DNA of 53,730 nt, from positions 1-53,730 of the forward strand of contig NZ_QEOL01000039.1 of the NCBI RefSeq assembly GCF_003096715.1. The letters run 5' to 3'. Below the pieces are notes generated by a model. The model worked only from the letters and a program-made list of their open reading frames with translations, made no database searches and had not been told where the DNA came from. Below, one piece after another: positions 1 to 7,887 of this stretch. Every line of letters begins with the position of its first letter. Position 1 is the first letter of the stretch. This stretch comes from Paraburkholderia silvatlantica. Lineage in GTDB: Bacteria; Pseudomonadota; Gammaproteobacteria; Burkholderiales; Burkholderiaceae. A program made the translations under genes and the position numbers.

Positions 1-209
1 GGGATATGCGTGCTCGCCAGACGCCCGAAGCCCGTATTGATGCCGTAGGCGGGCTCGCCCTTCGCCGTGATCTCGGCAACGGCGCGTGCGCCCGCGTCGA
101 TGGCGGCGAAGCTGGCCGGATCGAGCTCGAGCCGCACTGCCTCGCGCGCGATCTGGCGCAGTTGGGGCAGGGTCAGATGGCCGGGCGTAAGGCGGAGAGT
201 CGGGAGCAT
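1..209 (-). CDS. hutH: Histidine ammonia-lyase, 5' part only (runs off the left edge)
   Basis: Only the first 69 codons are present. Translation from the ATG at 207-209 gives a start close to MLPTLRLTPGHLTLPQLRQI and then YGINTGFG, the conserved segment of the aromatic amino acid lyase family (HAL/PAL). The enzyme removes ammonia from L-histidine to make urocanate, the first step of histidine use, in the cytoplasm. The MIO-forming Ala-Ser-Gly loop lies further in and is outside the window. Two HutC-like operator copies lie just upstream, which supports the assignment. The assignment rests on the N-terminal signature alone. Confidence 0.88.
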   Translation of the reverse strand, partial: MLPTLRLTPGHLTLPQLRQIAREAVRLELDPASFAAIDAGARAVAEITAKGEPAYGINTGFGRLASTHI

Positions 210-217
210 GGTCGAAT

Positions 218-276
218 CCTGTCTATACAAGTCGCAAAAGTGGCCGAAGTCTAGCCTGGCGCGCCTGTCTATACAA
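218..276. promoter_or_regulatory. Tandem HutC-type operators upstream of hutH
   Basis: The 13-bp string CCTGTCTATACAA occurs twice, at 218-230 and 264-276, in the same orientation and 46 bp apart. Its core TGTCTATACA is a near-palindrome of the TGTA-N2-TACA kind bound by HutC, the GntR-family repressor of histidine use that is induced by urocanate. The first copy starts 9 bp upstream of the hutH start codon, so a bound repressor would block transcription. HutC itself is not in the window, so the regulator is inferred. Confidence 0.7.
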
Positions 277-333
277 CTCCCCTTTGCGGCTCCTGTAGCC
301 TGGGACTATCCACGAGAGCGCCGCAAGCGCCCG

Positions 334-1266
334 TCACGCGTCGAGTTGCAGCCTGCCCCCGATAAACGCGAGAAAGCATTGCACGCGCGCCGCGAGCGCC
401 GCGCTGCGATAGTAGACGGCGTGGATCGGCTGGCGCGATTCGATCAACGCGTCGTCGAGCACGGTAACGAGGCGGCCCGCCTCGCGGTCGGCCGTGGTGA
501 GGAAGTCGGAGAGGCACGCAATACCGCTACCGGCGAGCGCGAGCTGGCGTATCGTCTCGCCGCTCGACGCCGTAAGCGCGGGTGCGATCGTGTAGCCGGG
601 CTCGCTTTCCTGGGTCTTTGCGGCCGCGCGCGTTGCGTCGCCGCCATCCGCACGCAGCGGCCAGCCATTGAGATGTGCGGGCGCCGTAAAGCCGATCAGC
701 CGATGTTCGCGCAGGGCGCTCACGCTGCGCGGCGTGCCGTGCGCCGCGAGATAGCCGGGACTCGCGACAATGCGCAACCGGCTCGTGCCGAGCGAGCGCG
801 CGTGCAGCGTGGAGTCCTGCAGCGTGCCGATGCGAATGGCGATATCCACGCGCTGCTCCAGCAAATCGACGATGCGCTCGTTGTTCGTGAGTTCGAGTTC
901 GATCTCGGGGTAAGCGTCGGCGAACGCCGCGACGTGCGGCACGATGCAGTGAAGCATGAACGGCGTGGCCGCATCCACGCGCAACCGCCCGGAGGGACGC
1001 TCTCGGTGGCGCGTGACGGCCTCCTCGGCATCGGCCAGCGCCGCGAGAATGGCGCGGGCGCGATCGAGGAACAATTCGCCCTCTTCCGTGAGCTGCAGGC
1101 GCCGCGTGGTGCGCAGGATCAGCGCGACGCCGAGCTGCTTTTCGAGCCGCGTCAGCGCGCGGCTCACGCCCGAGACGGTCTGCTCGAGCTTCTCGGCCGC
1201 GGCGGTGATCGACCCCGCATCGATCACGGTGACGAATACGAGCAGTTCATCGGTCGACGTCTTCAT
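334..1266 (-). CDS. LysR-family transcriptional regulator
   Basis: A 310-aa protein of normal LysR length. The N-terminal winged helix-turn-helix spans about residues 1-60 (AAEKLEQTVSGVSRALTRLE), and the rest is a periplasmic-binding-like effector domain. The ATG at 1264-1266 is preferred over an upstream in-frame ATG at 1299 because LysR proteins usually begin a few residues before the first helix. It is divergent from the epimerase gene at 1382, the usual layout for a LysR protein controlling its neighbour. The effector is not evident. Confidence 0.9.
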   Translation of the reverse strand: MKTSTDELLVFVTVIDAGSITAAAEKLEQTVSGVSRALTRLEKQLGVALILRTTRRLQLTEEGELFLDRARAILAALADAEEAVTRHRERPSGRLRVDAATPFMLHCIVPHVAAFADAYPEIELELTNNERIVDLLEQRVDIAIRIGTLQDSTLHARSLGTSRLRIVASPGYLAAHGTPRSVSALREHRLIGFTAPAHLNGWPLRADGGDATRAAAKTQESEPGYTIAPALTASSGETIRQLALAGSGIACLSDFLTTADREAGRLVTVLDDALIESRQPIHAVYYRSAALAARVQCFLAFIGGRLQLDA

Positions 1267-1381
1267 CGTGGCTATTTTTGATCTGCAGTCAATATTCATT
1301 TGAGACTAACACGGTTTTTGCAAAACCCGGATACCCCGATACTGGCTGGCATCGCAATCCAGACAGGACCAGGAGTCATTC

Positions 1382-2296
1382 ATGAAAGTCTTCGTGACAG
1401 GCGCAGGCGGATTTATCGGCGGCACGATCGCGGCGCATCTCGCGCGTGCAGGACATGAGGTGCGCGGCCTCATGCGCCGGCCCGGCCAGTTCGCCGACCT
1501 CGAAAAGCTCGGCATCACGCCCGTGCAGGGCGATCTCGACGACCGCGCGACGCTGATGGCCGAAGCGCGCGCCGCCGACGCCGTGATCAACGCGGCCAGC
1601 AGCGACCATCGCGGCGCAGTCGAAGCGCTCGTCGACGCGCTCGAAGGCTCCGGCAAGACGCTGCTGCATACGAGCGGCTCGAGCATCGTCGGCGACGCAT
1701 CGGGCGGCGAAGCGACCGGGCGCATCTATTACGAAGACGCCCTGCCCGAGCCGACCGCCGACAAGGCGCCGCGCGTGGCCATCGACACTCTCGTGCTCGC
1801 GGCCGCGGCGCGCGGCGTGAAGAGCGCGGTGCTCTGCAACACGCTGATCTATGGCGTGGGCGCGGTGCCGGGAACCGCGAGCGTGCAGCTGCCGCGGCTC
1901 ATCCGCCAGGCGCAGAAGAGCGGCGTGATGCGGCACGTCGGGCGCGGGCTGAACATCTGGTCGAACGTGCATGTCGACGACGTGGCCGAACTCTACCGCC
2001 TCGCGCTCGACAACACGCCAGCGGGCACGTTCTATTTCGTGGAGAGCGGCGAAGCGAACTTCCGCGACATGACCGGGGCGCTTGCCGAGGTGATGGGTCT
2101 GGGCGCACCACAGGACTGGCCGCTCGAAGCCGCGATCGAGGAATGGGGCTACGAGATGGCGTCGTACGGCCTCGGCTCGAACAGCCGCGTGCACGGCGAG
2201 CGCGCCCGCACGCTGCTCGGCTGGCAGCCGCAGCGCACCTCGGTCACGGACTGGATCCGTGCAGCCATGCCAGAAGTGCCGATCTCGCAAAAATAA
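1382..2296 (+). CDS. NAD(P)-dependent epimerase/dehydratase family protein
   Basis: A 304-aa extended short-chain dehydrogenase. The Rossmann nucleotide-binding motif GxxGxxG is at residues 7-13 (GAGGFIG), followed by the acidic GDLDD segment expected near residue 50. A clear YxxxK is hard to place, so the catalytic triad may be atypical. These proteins act on nucleotide sugars or reduce small carbonyl or flavonoid-like substrates. The substrate cannot be told here. The divergent LysR gene at 334-1266 is the likely regulator. Confidence 0.85.
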   Translation: MKVFVTGAGGFIGGTIAAHLARAGHEVRGLMRRPGQFADLEKLGITPVQGDLDDRATLMAEARAADAVINAASSDHRGAVEALVDALEGSGKTLLHTSGSSIVGDASGGEATGRIYYEDALPEPTADKAPRVAIDTLVLAAAARGVKSAVLCNTLIYGVGAVPGTASVQLPRLIRQAQKSGVMRHVGRGLNIWSNVHVDDVAELYRLALDNTPAGTFYFVESGEANFRDMTGALAEVMGLGAPQDWPLEAAIEEWGYEMASYGLGSNSRVHGERARTLLGWQPQRTSVTDWIRAAMPEVPISQK

Positions 2297-2368
2297 GTGT
2301 TGCAGCGTACGTAATTGTTGCGTATCCGTAAGGTCGATCCGCTAGAATCCGGGCGGTTTGCACTACCC

Positions 2369-2391
2369 GCCGGCGCACGTCATGCGCCGGC
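2369..2391 (+). promoter_or_regulatory. Perfect 9-bp hairpin in the leader of the small gene at 2404
   Basis: GCCGGCGCA at 2369-2377 and TGCGCCGGC at 2383-2391 pair perfectly around a 5-nt loop, ending 12 nt before the ATG at 2404. A TAGAAT box at 2343-2348 could be the -10 of a promoter for this leader. The hairpin would sit at the ribosome entry site, so it could modulate translation. It has no U-tract and is not a standard terminator. Confidence 0.45.
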
Positions 2392-2403
2392 TCCGATACG
2401 CCG

Positions 2404-2586
2404 ATGCTCCTCGCGCTGAACTTCGACTGGCTGACCAATCTGCTCGCCATTCTGTTCGTCGTCGCGTGCCTTTACGACGCCCGCTACGACGAATATGGCA
2501 CGCTGACGCTCGCCGCCGGCGCGATGGGACTCATCGTGATGGCGATCGAAGTGCTGCTGCGCCCCGCGTTCGACATGTCGCTATAG
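2404..2586 (+). CDS. Small two-helix membrane protein of unknown function
   Basis: A 60-aa ORF with two hydrophobic stretches (about residues 9-23 and 36-53) separated by a short charged loop, DARYDEY. That is the pattern of a two-pass inner-membrane miniprotein. It stands alone between the epimerase and DUF899 genes, behind a plausible promoter and a leader hairpin. I do not recognise the family. The membrane-like composition and leader structure favour a real gene over a chance ORF. Confidence 0.5.
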   Translation: MLLALNFDWLTNLLAILFVVACLYDARYDEYGTLTLAAGAMGLIVMAIEVLLRPAFDMSL

Positions 2587-2672
2587 GGCGCTATTTCACC
2601 GCTTTTTTTACGATTCTTTCGCGGCCGGCGCAGCGTTCTTTCCTTGCGCGAGCAACTATCCACCCAACGCGC

Positions 2673-3413
2673 CTACGGTTTCTCGTGCGCACAGCACGAC
2701 GACGGCGCGGGTGCCTCTTCGTAGCGATCGTGGTGGCGCATCCACTCGCGCATGTCCTTCTCTTCGTTGCGTCCCTTTGCGGTCAACTCCAGCATCGCGT
2801 ACGTTCCGATCAGCATCTCAGCGCCGCGCGCGTACGCCGAATACGTGTGGTACACGTTGCCCGCTTCATCGCGATAAAACGCGCTGACGCCGGGCAGCTC
2901 GTCGCTCATGTAGTCCTGCTCGGCGTAGTTGTAGATCGCCTTGCCGCGCGCCTTGTCGGCCTCGCCGAACGACACGCGATAGTCGAAGTTGAAGTCGCTC
3001 CCATTCGACGACACCCACGGAAAACGCCAGCCCATGCGCTTTTTGAACGCCTCGATCTTCGCGAGCGGCGCGCGCGAAACGGCCACGTAAGTCACGTCGT
3101 GATGCTCCAGATGCGGCAGCATGCCGTCCACGTGGTCGGACAGGAACGAGCAGCCCGGGCAACCCTCTTCCCAATCCGGCCCGAGCATGAAGTGATAGAT
3201 GATCAGCTGGCTGCGCGGCCCGAATAGCTCGGCAAGCGTGCGCGGGCCTTGCGCTGTCTCGAACGTATAGGTCTTGTCGACCCTCACCCAGGGCAGCGCC
3301 TGGCGCTTCGCCACCAGCGCGTCCCGTGCGTGCGTGAATGCGCGCTCTTCGGCGAGAAGCGCCTTGCGCGCCTCAAGCCATTCGGTCTGCGAAACGATCT
3401 TGTGCGATTCCAT
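2673..3413 (-). CDS. DUF899 thioredoxin-like family protein
   Basis: A 246-aa protein with the features of the DUF899 family: a thioredoxin-like core containing YHFMLGPDWEEGCPGCSF, with the CPGC pair at residues 85-88, and a WVSSNGSDFNFDY segment. A Cys-Cys-Ala-His tail ends the protein. The ATG at 3413 has a strong ribosome binding site (GGAAGGAGG) just upstream, which excludes the much longer in-frame ORF reaching 3965. Members often lie beside ArsR/AHSA1 pairs, as here. A redox or detoxification role is inferred only. Confidence 0.87.
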   Translation of the reverse strand: MESHKIVSQTEWLEARKALLAEERAFTHARDALVAKRQALPWVRVDKTYTFETAQGPRTLAELFGPRSQLIIYHFMLGPDWEEGCPGCSFLSDHVDGMLPHLEHHDVTYVAVSRAPLAKIEAFKKRMGWRFPWVSSNGSDFNFDYRVSFGEADKARGKAIYNYAEQDYMSDELPGVSAFYRDEAGNVYHTYSAYARGAEMLIGTYAMLELTAKGRNEEKDMREWMRHHDRYEEAPAPSSCCAHEKP

Positions 3414-3448
3414 CTTCCGGTTCCTCCTTCCGCTCGAATGAGCGCCAT

Positions 3449-3922
3449 TCAGTCGAACAGCGCCACCAGTTTGTCGATCGAACTCGTCCAGCCCTCGTTG
3501 TGCGAGTCGCGCGCCGCCTCGTCGAAAAAGCGTTCGTGCTTGAGCGTGAGGTCCGTGGCAGGCCCGTCGGCGCGCAGCGTCACCGTGACGAGCGACTCGC
3601 GCTCCGGCGTGCTGCGCCACGCCCACGTGAATACGAGCTTTTCGTCGGGCACGACTTCGAGATACGTGCCGCTCACGTCGTGGTCCTCGCCGTTCGCACC
3701 GCGCATGATCACGCGAAAACGGCCGCCCACGCGCACGTCCGCCTCGGCGTGCATGCAGGTCGTGTCGAGCGGCTGCATCCAGCGCATCAGTTGCGACGGC
3801 TGCGTCCACGCGGCGTAGACCTTCGCGGCCGTGGCGTTGAGGCGCCGCCGGATGGTGAGACTGGGAGCGTGCTGGTCGGCGCCGGGGCCGGGTTTGGGTC
3901 CAGCTGCGGGTTGGGCAGGCAT
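3449..3922 (-). CDS. SRPBCC (AHSA1-like) ligand-binding protein
   Basis: A 157-aa START/Bet v1-like protein. Recognisable elements are AAKVYAAWTQPSQLMRWMQP near residue 35, GGRFRVIM, and the C-terminal NEGWTSSIDKL helix typical of AHSA1-domain proteins. It lies between an ArsR regulator (upstream) and DUF899 (downstream) on the same strand, a common small operon in soil proteobacteria. The first 136 bases overlap the 3' end of the arsR reading frame in another frame, which is long for an operon overlap. The ligand is unknown. Confidence 0.85.
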   Translation of the reverse strand: MPAQPAAGPKPGPGADQHAPSLTIRRRLNATAAKVYAAWTQPSQLMRWMQPLDTTCMHAEADVRVGGRFRVIMRGANGEDHDVSGTYLEVVPDEKLVFTWAWRSTPERESLVTVTLRADGPATDLTLKHERFFDEAARDSHNEGWTSSIDKLVALFD

Positions 3923-4251
3923 GCGTCTTCCTCCATGAAAGCGGCGAGCCGGTCGAGCGACTCACTCCAGAAGCGTTGATAGCGCGCGAGCCACTGCATC
4001 GCGTCCTCCATCGGCCCCGCGGCGAGCCGGCACGCCACGGTGCGGCCGGTTTTCGCGCGCGTGACGAGGCCCGCCTGAGCGAGAACGTCCAGATGCTTCA
4101 TGACCGCGGGCAATGACATCGCGAACGGCTGCGCGAGCGCGCTCACCGAGAGTTCGTCGTGCTGGGCGAGGCGTGCGAGCAACGCGCGCCGCGTGGGATC
4201 GGCGAGCGCCGCGAAGGTGCGGTCGAGGGTATCGTCTTCATACTTAACCAT
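3787..4251 (-). CDS. ArsR-family winged-helix repressor
   Basis: From the ATG at 4251 (another lies at 4263) the product is about 154 aa. The ArsR winged helix covers about residues 5-90: TFAALADPTRRALLARL, then the recognition helix region ALAQPFAMSLPAVMKHLDVL, then GLVTRAKTGR. No metal-binding cysteine pair is seen in the helix, so it is probably a non-metal member, as is usual beside AHSA1 proteins. The last ~45 residues are a Pro/Ser/Arg-rich tail encoded by DNA that also encodes the AHSA1 N-terminus, so a frameshift near the end is possible. Confidence 0.85.
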   Translation of the reverse strand: MVKYEDDTLDRTFAALADPTRRALLARLAQHDELSVSALAQPFAMSLPAVMKHLDVLAQAGLVTRAKTGRTVACRLAAGPMEDAMQWLARYQRFWSESLDRLAAFMEEDACLPNPQLDPNPAPAPTSTLPVSPSGGASTPRPRRSTPRGRSRRN

Positions 4252-4391
4252 GTGGTTTAGCATAGGCGACGAGCCGGCGATGTCAAGGAATGGGTGAGTC
4301 ATTCGCGAGCGGCGCCGCGCATGGAGGCGCCGCCGCCACTAGAATGGCGATTTCTGCGCGCCGCGCCCTGCTATTTCAGCCACGTCACACC

Positions 4392-4787
4392 ATGCCGTCC
4401 AAAATCCGCAACTCGCTGCTCTGGATCTTCGACGCCTTCGAGCGCGAGCCCGGTTACCTCTGCAAGCCCATGTTCGGCTGCGACGCCGCGTATCTGGACG
4501 GCCTGCTGTGCCTCGTGGCCGCCGACCGCGACCCGCCGTTCAACGGCGTGCTGGTCTGCACGTCGCGTGAGAACCATGCGTCGCTCATCGACGCGATGCC
4601 GGCGTTGCACGCGCACCCCGTGCTCGGCAAATGGCTCTATGTGCCGCAAGCCGATGCGGCGTTCGAAGATACAGCCGCGCAGTTGAGCGCGCTCGTGCTC
4701 GCGCGCGACCCGCGCATCGGCGTGGAGCCCAAGCCACGCAAGCCGCGCAAATCGGGCAAGGGGCGCAACAGCGTGCTGCCGGAGTAA
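4392..4787 (+). CDS. TfoX N-terminal-domain-like protein
   Basis: A 131-aa protein. The segment KPMFGCDAAYLDGLLCLVAA matches the pattern of TfoX/YjbR-type domains (MFG...YLDG). The C-terminus is a basic Lys/Arg/Pro tail. The ATG at 4392 follows a non-coding stretch and is preferred to the in-frame start at 4290. No full-length TfoX C-terminal domain is present, so a competence role should not be assumed. A strong hairpin lies 24 bp after the stop. Confidence 0.6.
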   Translation: MPSKIRNSLLWIFDAFEREPGYLCKPMFGCDAAYLDGLLCLVAADRDPPFNGVLVCTSRENHASLIDAMPALHAHPVLGKWLYVPQADAAFEDTAAQLSALVLARDPRIGVEPKPRKPRKSGKGRNSVLPE

Positions 4788-4811
4788 CGCACCAGGGGCG
4801 CGCAAAAGCCA

Positions 4812-4847
4812 CACGGCCCGCGCCTCCGTGAAGGGGCGCGGGCCGTG
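4812..4847. terminator. Bidirectional hairpin between convergent genes
   Basis: A perfect 13-bp inverted repeat (CACGGCCCGCGCC at 4812-4824, GGCGCGGGCCGTG at 4835-4847) with a 10-nt loop lies between the TfoX-like gene (+) and the NCS2 permease (-). There is no U-tract, common in such GC-rich genomes. Its position and strength argue for a shared terminator. Confidence 0.65.
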
Positions 4848-4902
4848 CAGCCGCCCGGACGGGCTGCCGTGGCCCGCCGGGCGAAAACCGGGTCCCGGGT
4901 TA

Positions 4903-6306
4903 TCAGATGGCCCAGCCGCCCAGATAGAACGCGGCCAGCACGCCGGCGATCACCACCGTGCCCACGTTCAGCTGGCGGATCTCGCCGCTCACCACGCGGC
5001 CGATCACGAGCGTGCAGAAGCCCAGCATGATCCCCGTGACGATGTTCGCCGTGAGCACGATGAACACGGCGCACACGAGGCCCGACATGGCGTCGACCAT
5101 ATCGGCCATGTCGAGGCGGCTCACGCTCGACAGCATCATGAGGCCGACGTACATCAGCGCGGGCGCCGTCGCATACGAGGGCACGAGGCCCGCGAGCGGC
5201 GCGAAGAACATCACCGCGAGGAACAGCACGCCCACCGTGGCGGCGGCAAGGCCCGTCTTCGCGCCCGCTGCCACGCCTACCGTCGATTCGATATAGGCCG
5301 CCGCCGGCGCGCCGCCGAGAAAGCCCGAGAAGATCGAGCTGACCGAGTCGGCCGTGAGCGCCCGCCCGCCGTTGACGATGCGCCCGTCCGCGTCGAGCTG
5401 GCCCGCCTGACCCGCCACGGCGCGGATCGTTCCGGTGGCGTCGAACACGGCCGTCATCACGAGCGCCAGCACGCTCGGCAGCACGGCCAGCGAAAGCGCG
5501 CCCCTGATGTCCATCGCGCCGATCAGCGAAGCATGGCCCGGCGCCGAAAGCGAAGGCCACGCGAACACGCCATGGAAGCTCACGGCCGGATCGATGGCGA
5601 GACCGAGCGCCGAGATCGCGACAATCACGATCAGGATCGAGCCCGGCACGCGGCGGCGCACGAGGCCGAAGATCGCGGCGAGGCCGGCCACGGAAAGGAT
5701 CACGGGCAGCGAGGCGATATGGCCGAGCGAGACCGGCAGGCCCGCGCCCGGATTCCTGACCACGAGGCCCACGTCGTTGGCGGCGATCAGCAGCAGAAAA
5801 AGGCCGATGCCGATGCCCGTCCCATGCGCGATGCCGTGCGGCAGGTTGCGCAGAATCCAGGAGCGCACGCCCGTCACCGAAATGCCCGTGAACACGAGGC
5901 CCATGAGGAACACCGCGCCGAGCGCCACTTCGGGCTTCAGGCCTTTGCCGAGCACGAGGCCGAAGGCGGTGAACGCCGTCAGCGAAATGGCGCAGCCGAT
6001 GGCGATCGGCAGGCGCGCCCACAGGCCCATGAGCAGCGAGCCGAATGCCGTGGTCAGGCAGACGGCCACGAACACGGCGCTGGTGTCGAAGCCCGCCTTG
6101 CCGAGCATGCCCGGCACGACGAACACGGAATAAACCATCGCGAGGAAGGTCGTGACGCCCGCAATCGCCTCCTGACGCAGCGAGCTGCCGCGCGCGGCAA
6201 CATCGAAATAACGGTCGATGAATCCCGAGGCCGGGCCCAATGCATCTGGGGACTCGACTTCGGCGGCGGTCGCACCGGCGAGCGGCTGCGCATGGGGTTC
6301 GATCAT
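4903..6306 (-). CDS. NCS2-family purine (adenine/guanine/hypoxanthine-type) permease
   Basis: A 467-aa polytopic inner-membrane protein, the usual length for AzgA/GhxP-type NCS2 permeases. Family landmarks are RQEAIAGVTTFLAMVYSVFVVP near the N-terminus, the helix pair around LPIAIGCAISLTAF, and VFDATGTIRAVAGQAG (the FD.TGT motif) in the middle. It should import a purine base with protons. The ATG at 6306 is chosen because GGAGG lies about 9 nt upstream. The long 5' region (6307-6870) shows no purine riboswitch that I can recognise. Confidence 0.88.
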   Translation of the reverse strand: MIEPHAQPLAGATAAEVESPDALGPASGFIDRYFDVAARGSSLRQEAIAGVTTFLAMVYSVFVVPGMLGKAGFDTSAVFVAVCLTTAFGSLLMGLWARLPIAIGCAISLTAFTAFGLVLGKGLKPEVALGAVFLMGLVFTGISVTGVRSWILRNLPHGIAHGTGIGIGLFLLLIAANDVGLVVRNPGAGLPVSLGHIASLPVILSVAGLAAIFGLVRRRVPGSILIVIVAISALGLAIDPAVSFHGVFAWPSLSAPGHASLIGAMDIRGALSLAVLPSVLALVMTAVFDATGTIRAVAGQAGQLDADGRIVNGGRALTADSVSSIFSGFLGGAPAAAYIESTVGVAAGAKTGLAAATVGVLFLAVMFFAPLAGLVPSYATAPALMYVGLMMLSSVSRLDMADMVDAMSGLVCAVFIVLTANIVTGIMLGFCTLVIGRVVSGEIRQLNVGTVVIAGVLAAFYLGGWAI

Positions 6307-6870
6307 GGTGAGTGCCTCCTTTATCAGCATGCTGAAACGGTTCACGGCTCACCAGCCCGATCCGTCATCAGGTTCGTCTCGAATTGAATTAGTCGTGTCG
6401 ACGCGTTGCCGGCGCCTTCTTCAACTTCCCGGCGCTCATCGTTTTGACATCTCTTTATGGATGGAGCGAAGGTTAGGCGAACACGATTTGTGCTCCCATC
6501 GCACGAGTCGCATTGCGTTCATGCCGCGATGCTTATATGCCCGTGCACAGAGCCCGGGGCGCGGGCCGTCCCCGCGTTTACACCTGGGCGCGAAGCGGGC
6601 CGTTTGCGCGGACCGGAGCCCGTTTCGTGTGGCGAACCGTCATCGTTCCGGCTTGCGCTGGCATCCTGCCGCCCGGCGCGGCGCTTGCGGCGCTTGCGGC
6701 GCTTGCGACGCTTGCGACGCTTGCGACGCCGAGGCCACGCCGGTCGCCCACGCCGGCCGCCCACGCCGCCATTAAGCAGATCGGCCCGGTGCGCGGGTTA
6801 CACTCACGCATCCCGACCCGGTTTCCCCCGCCGCGCGCGTCGCGCCGGCTGCTCCAAGGAGTTTCAGTAG
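6307..6870. other. 564-bp gap with no supported gene
   Basis: This is the shared upstream region of the divergent NCS2 permease and lipoprotein genes. It contains the 9-bp tandem repeat listed separately. ORFs cross it in several frames, but they are driven by GC bias and the repeat (runs such as LRRLRR or AALAAL), and none has a start signal or recognisable protein. No other clear structure was seen. Confidence 0.6.
6681..6728. repeat. 9-bp tandem repeat, five full units
   Basis: Five consecutive 9-mers run from 6681 to 6725: three copies of GCGCTTGCG and then two of ACGCTTGCG, followed by a partial ACG. The switch after unit three suggests stepwise expansion of two variants. It lies about 145 bp upstream of the lipoprotein start and is a likely length-variable locus. 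Confidence 0.85.
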
Positions 6871-7887
6871 ATGAGACGCGGCATCCTGCGTTCCGCACGT
6901 CCTGTTTTTCACTTTCCGTACGCCCTGACGCTGCTGATGCTGCTCGCGCTTTCGGGCTGCAGCCTGTTCCGGCCGGCCCCGCCGCCCGAGCCGGAAGCGC
7001 CCGTGGCCACGGAGCCCGAGCCGGCTGCGAGCGAGCCCGAAGCCGCGTCGGCGCCCGAGGTGGCGAGCGAGCCCGAGGCGGAGAGCACAGCGAAGCCGGC
7101 GCCGAAGAAGCCGCGGCCCGCGCCGGTACGCCGCCGCCGCCCGCCGCCGCCGCCGCCCGCGCCCGCAAGCGCCCCGCCGGCGCCGCCCCCCGCGCCCATC
7201 GTGCAGGTGCGCACGCTCGAGCGCGGCACCTTCCGCACGCTGCTCGACAGCGAAGTGCAAAAGACCGACGGCAAGGTCGTAGGCCGCGCCGTCGACATGG
7301 TCACAGGCCCCGGCGGCAAGCCCGTCGACGTCGTGGTGAACCTGCAGGGCTTCATGGGCGTCGGCGATCGCAAGGCCAACTTCCCGTGGAGCGGCGTGCG
7401 CGTGAATACCCAGCCGAAAACGCCCGCCATCACGCTCGCCCTACCGGCGAACCAGTTGCAGGTCCCCGACCGGCCCAAGGCCGGCGCCCCGCAGCCCGGC
7501 AACCCCGAGGCGAGCGCGACGCGCCTGCCCATGCTCGACGCTGACGTGGAACGCGCCAACGGCGCCAAGGTGGGCCGCGTGGTCGACGTGCTGCTCGACG
7601 GCAGCGCCGCCCCGCAGGCCGTCGTGCTCGACGTGAGCGGCACGCTCGAGAAACGCCACACGATCGCGGCCGACTGGTCGGCGCTGCGTTTCGTCACGAA
7701 GAACAATACGCTCGAAGCGCAGCTCGAAATGAGCGATCAGCAGGTGGATGCCTCGCCGCCCTACGCGCCCGACCAGCCGGTGCACGCGGTGACGCCCGCC
7801 GCCCCGCCGCCGGCCGCCCCGGCTGCGCAAGCTGCGCCCGCTGCCTCACCCGTCGCCTCGGCGGCCAACGCCCACGGTGCCAAATGA
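6871..7887 (+). CDS. Lipoprotein with two PRC-barrel-like domains
   Basis: A 338-aa protein. The N-terminal signal ends in a lipobox LSGC with the lipidated cysteine at residue 30. A long Glu/Ala/Pro linker (about 33-108) carries runs of Arg and Pro, fit to span periplasm or peptidoglycan. Two PRC-barrel-like segments follow, around 112-180 (FRTLLDSEVQKTDGKVVGRA) and 207-270 (RLPMLDADVERANGAKVGRV). The tail is Ala/Pro-rich. It probably has a structural or binding role at the envelope. Its stop codon overlaps the MFS start (ATGA), so the two are translationally coupled. Confidence 0.8.
   Translation: MRRGILRSARPVFHFPYALTLLMLLALSGCSLFRPAPPPEPEAPVATEPEPAASEPEAASAPEVASEPEAESTAKPAPKKPRPAPVRRRRPPPPPPAPASAPPAPPPAPIVQVRTLERGTFRTLLDSEVQKTDGKVVGRAVDMVTGPGGKPVDVVVNLQGFMGVGDRKANFPWSGVRVNTQPKTPAITLALPANQLQVPDRPKAGAPQPGNPEASATRLPMLDADVERANGAKVGRVVDVLLDGSAAPQAVVLDVSGTLEKRHTIAADWSALRFVTKNNTLEAQLEMSDQQVDASPPYAPDQPVHAVTPAAPPPAAPAAQAAPAASPVASAANAHGAK

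Noticed and set aside
67..1281. 404-codon ORF on the plus strand
   Set aside because: It is antisense to hutH and the LysR gene. The LysR frame has clear domain motifs; the plus-strand product is Arg/Ala-rich with no recognisable domain, as is common opposite genes in GC-rich DNA.
4828..6387. 519-codon ORF antisense to the NCS2 permease
   Set aside because: The product is a low-complexity His/Arg/Glu-rich shadow, while the minus strand encodes a full permease with family motifs.
6681..6728. Tandem repeat as a CRISPR array
   Set aside because: Units are 9 bp and contiguous, with no spacers and no cas genes nearby.
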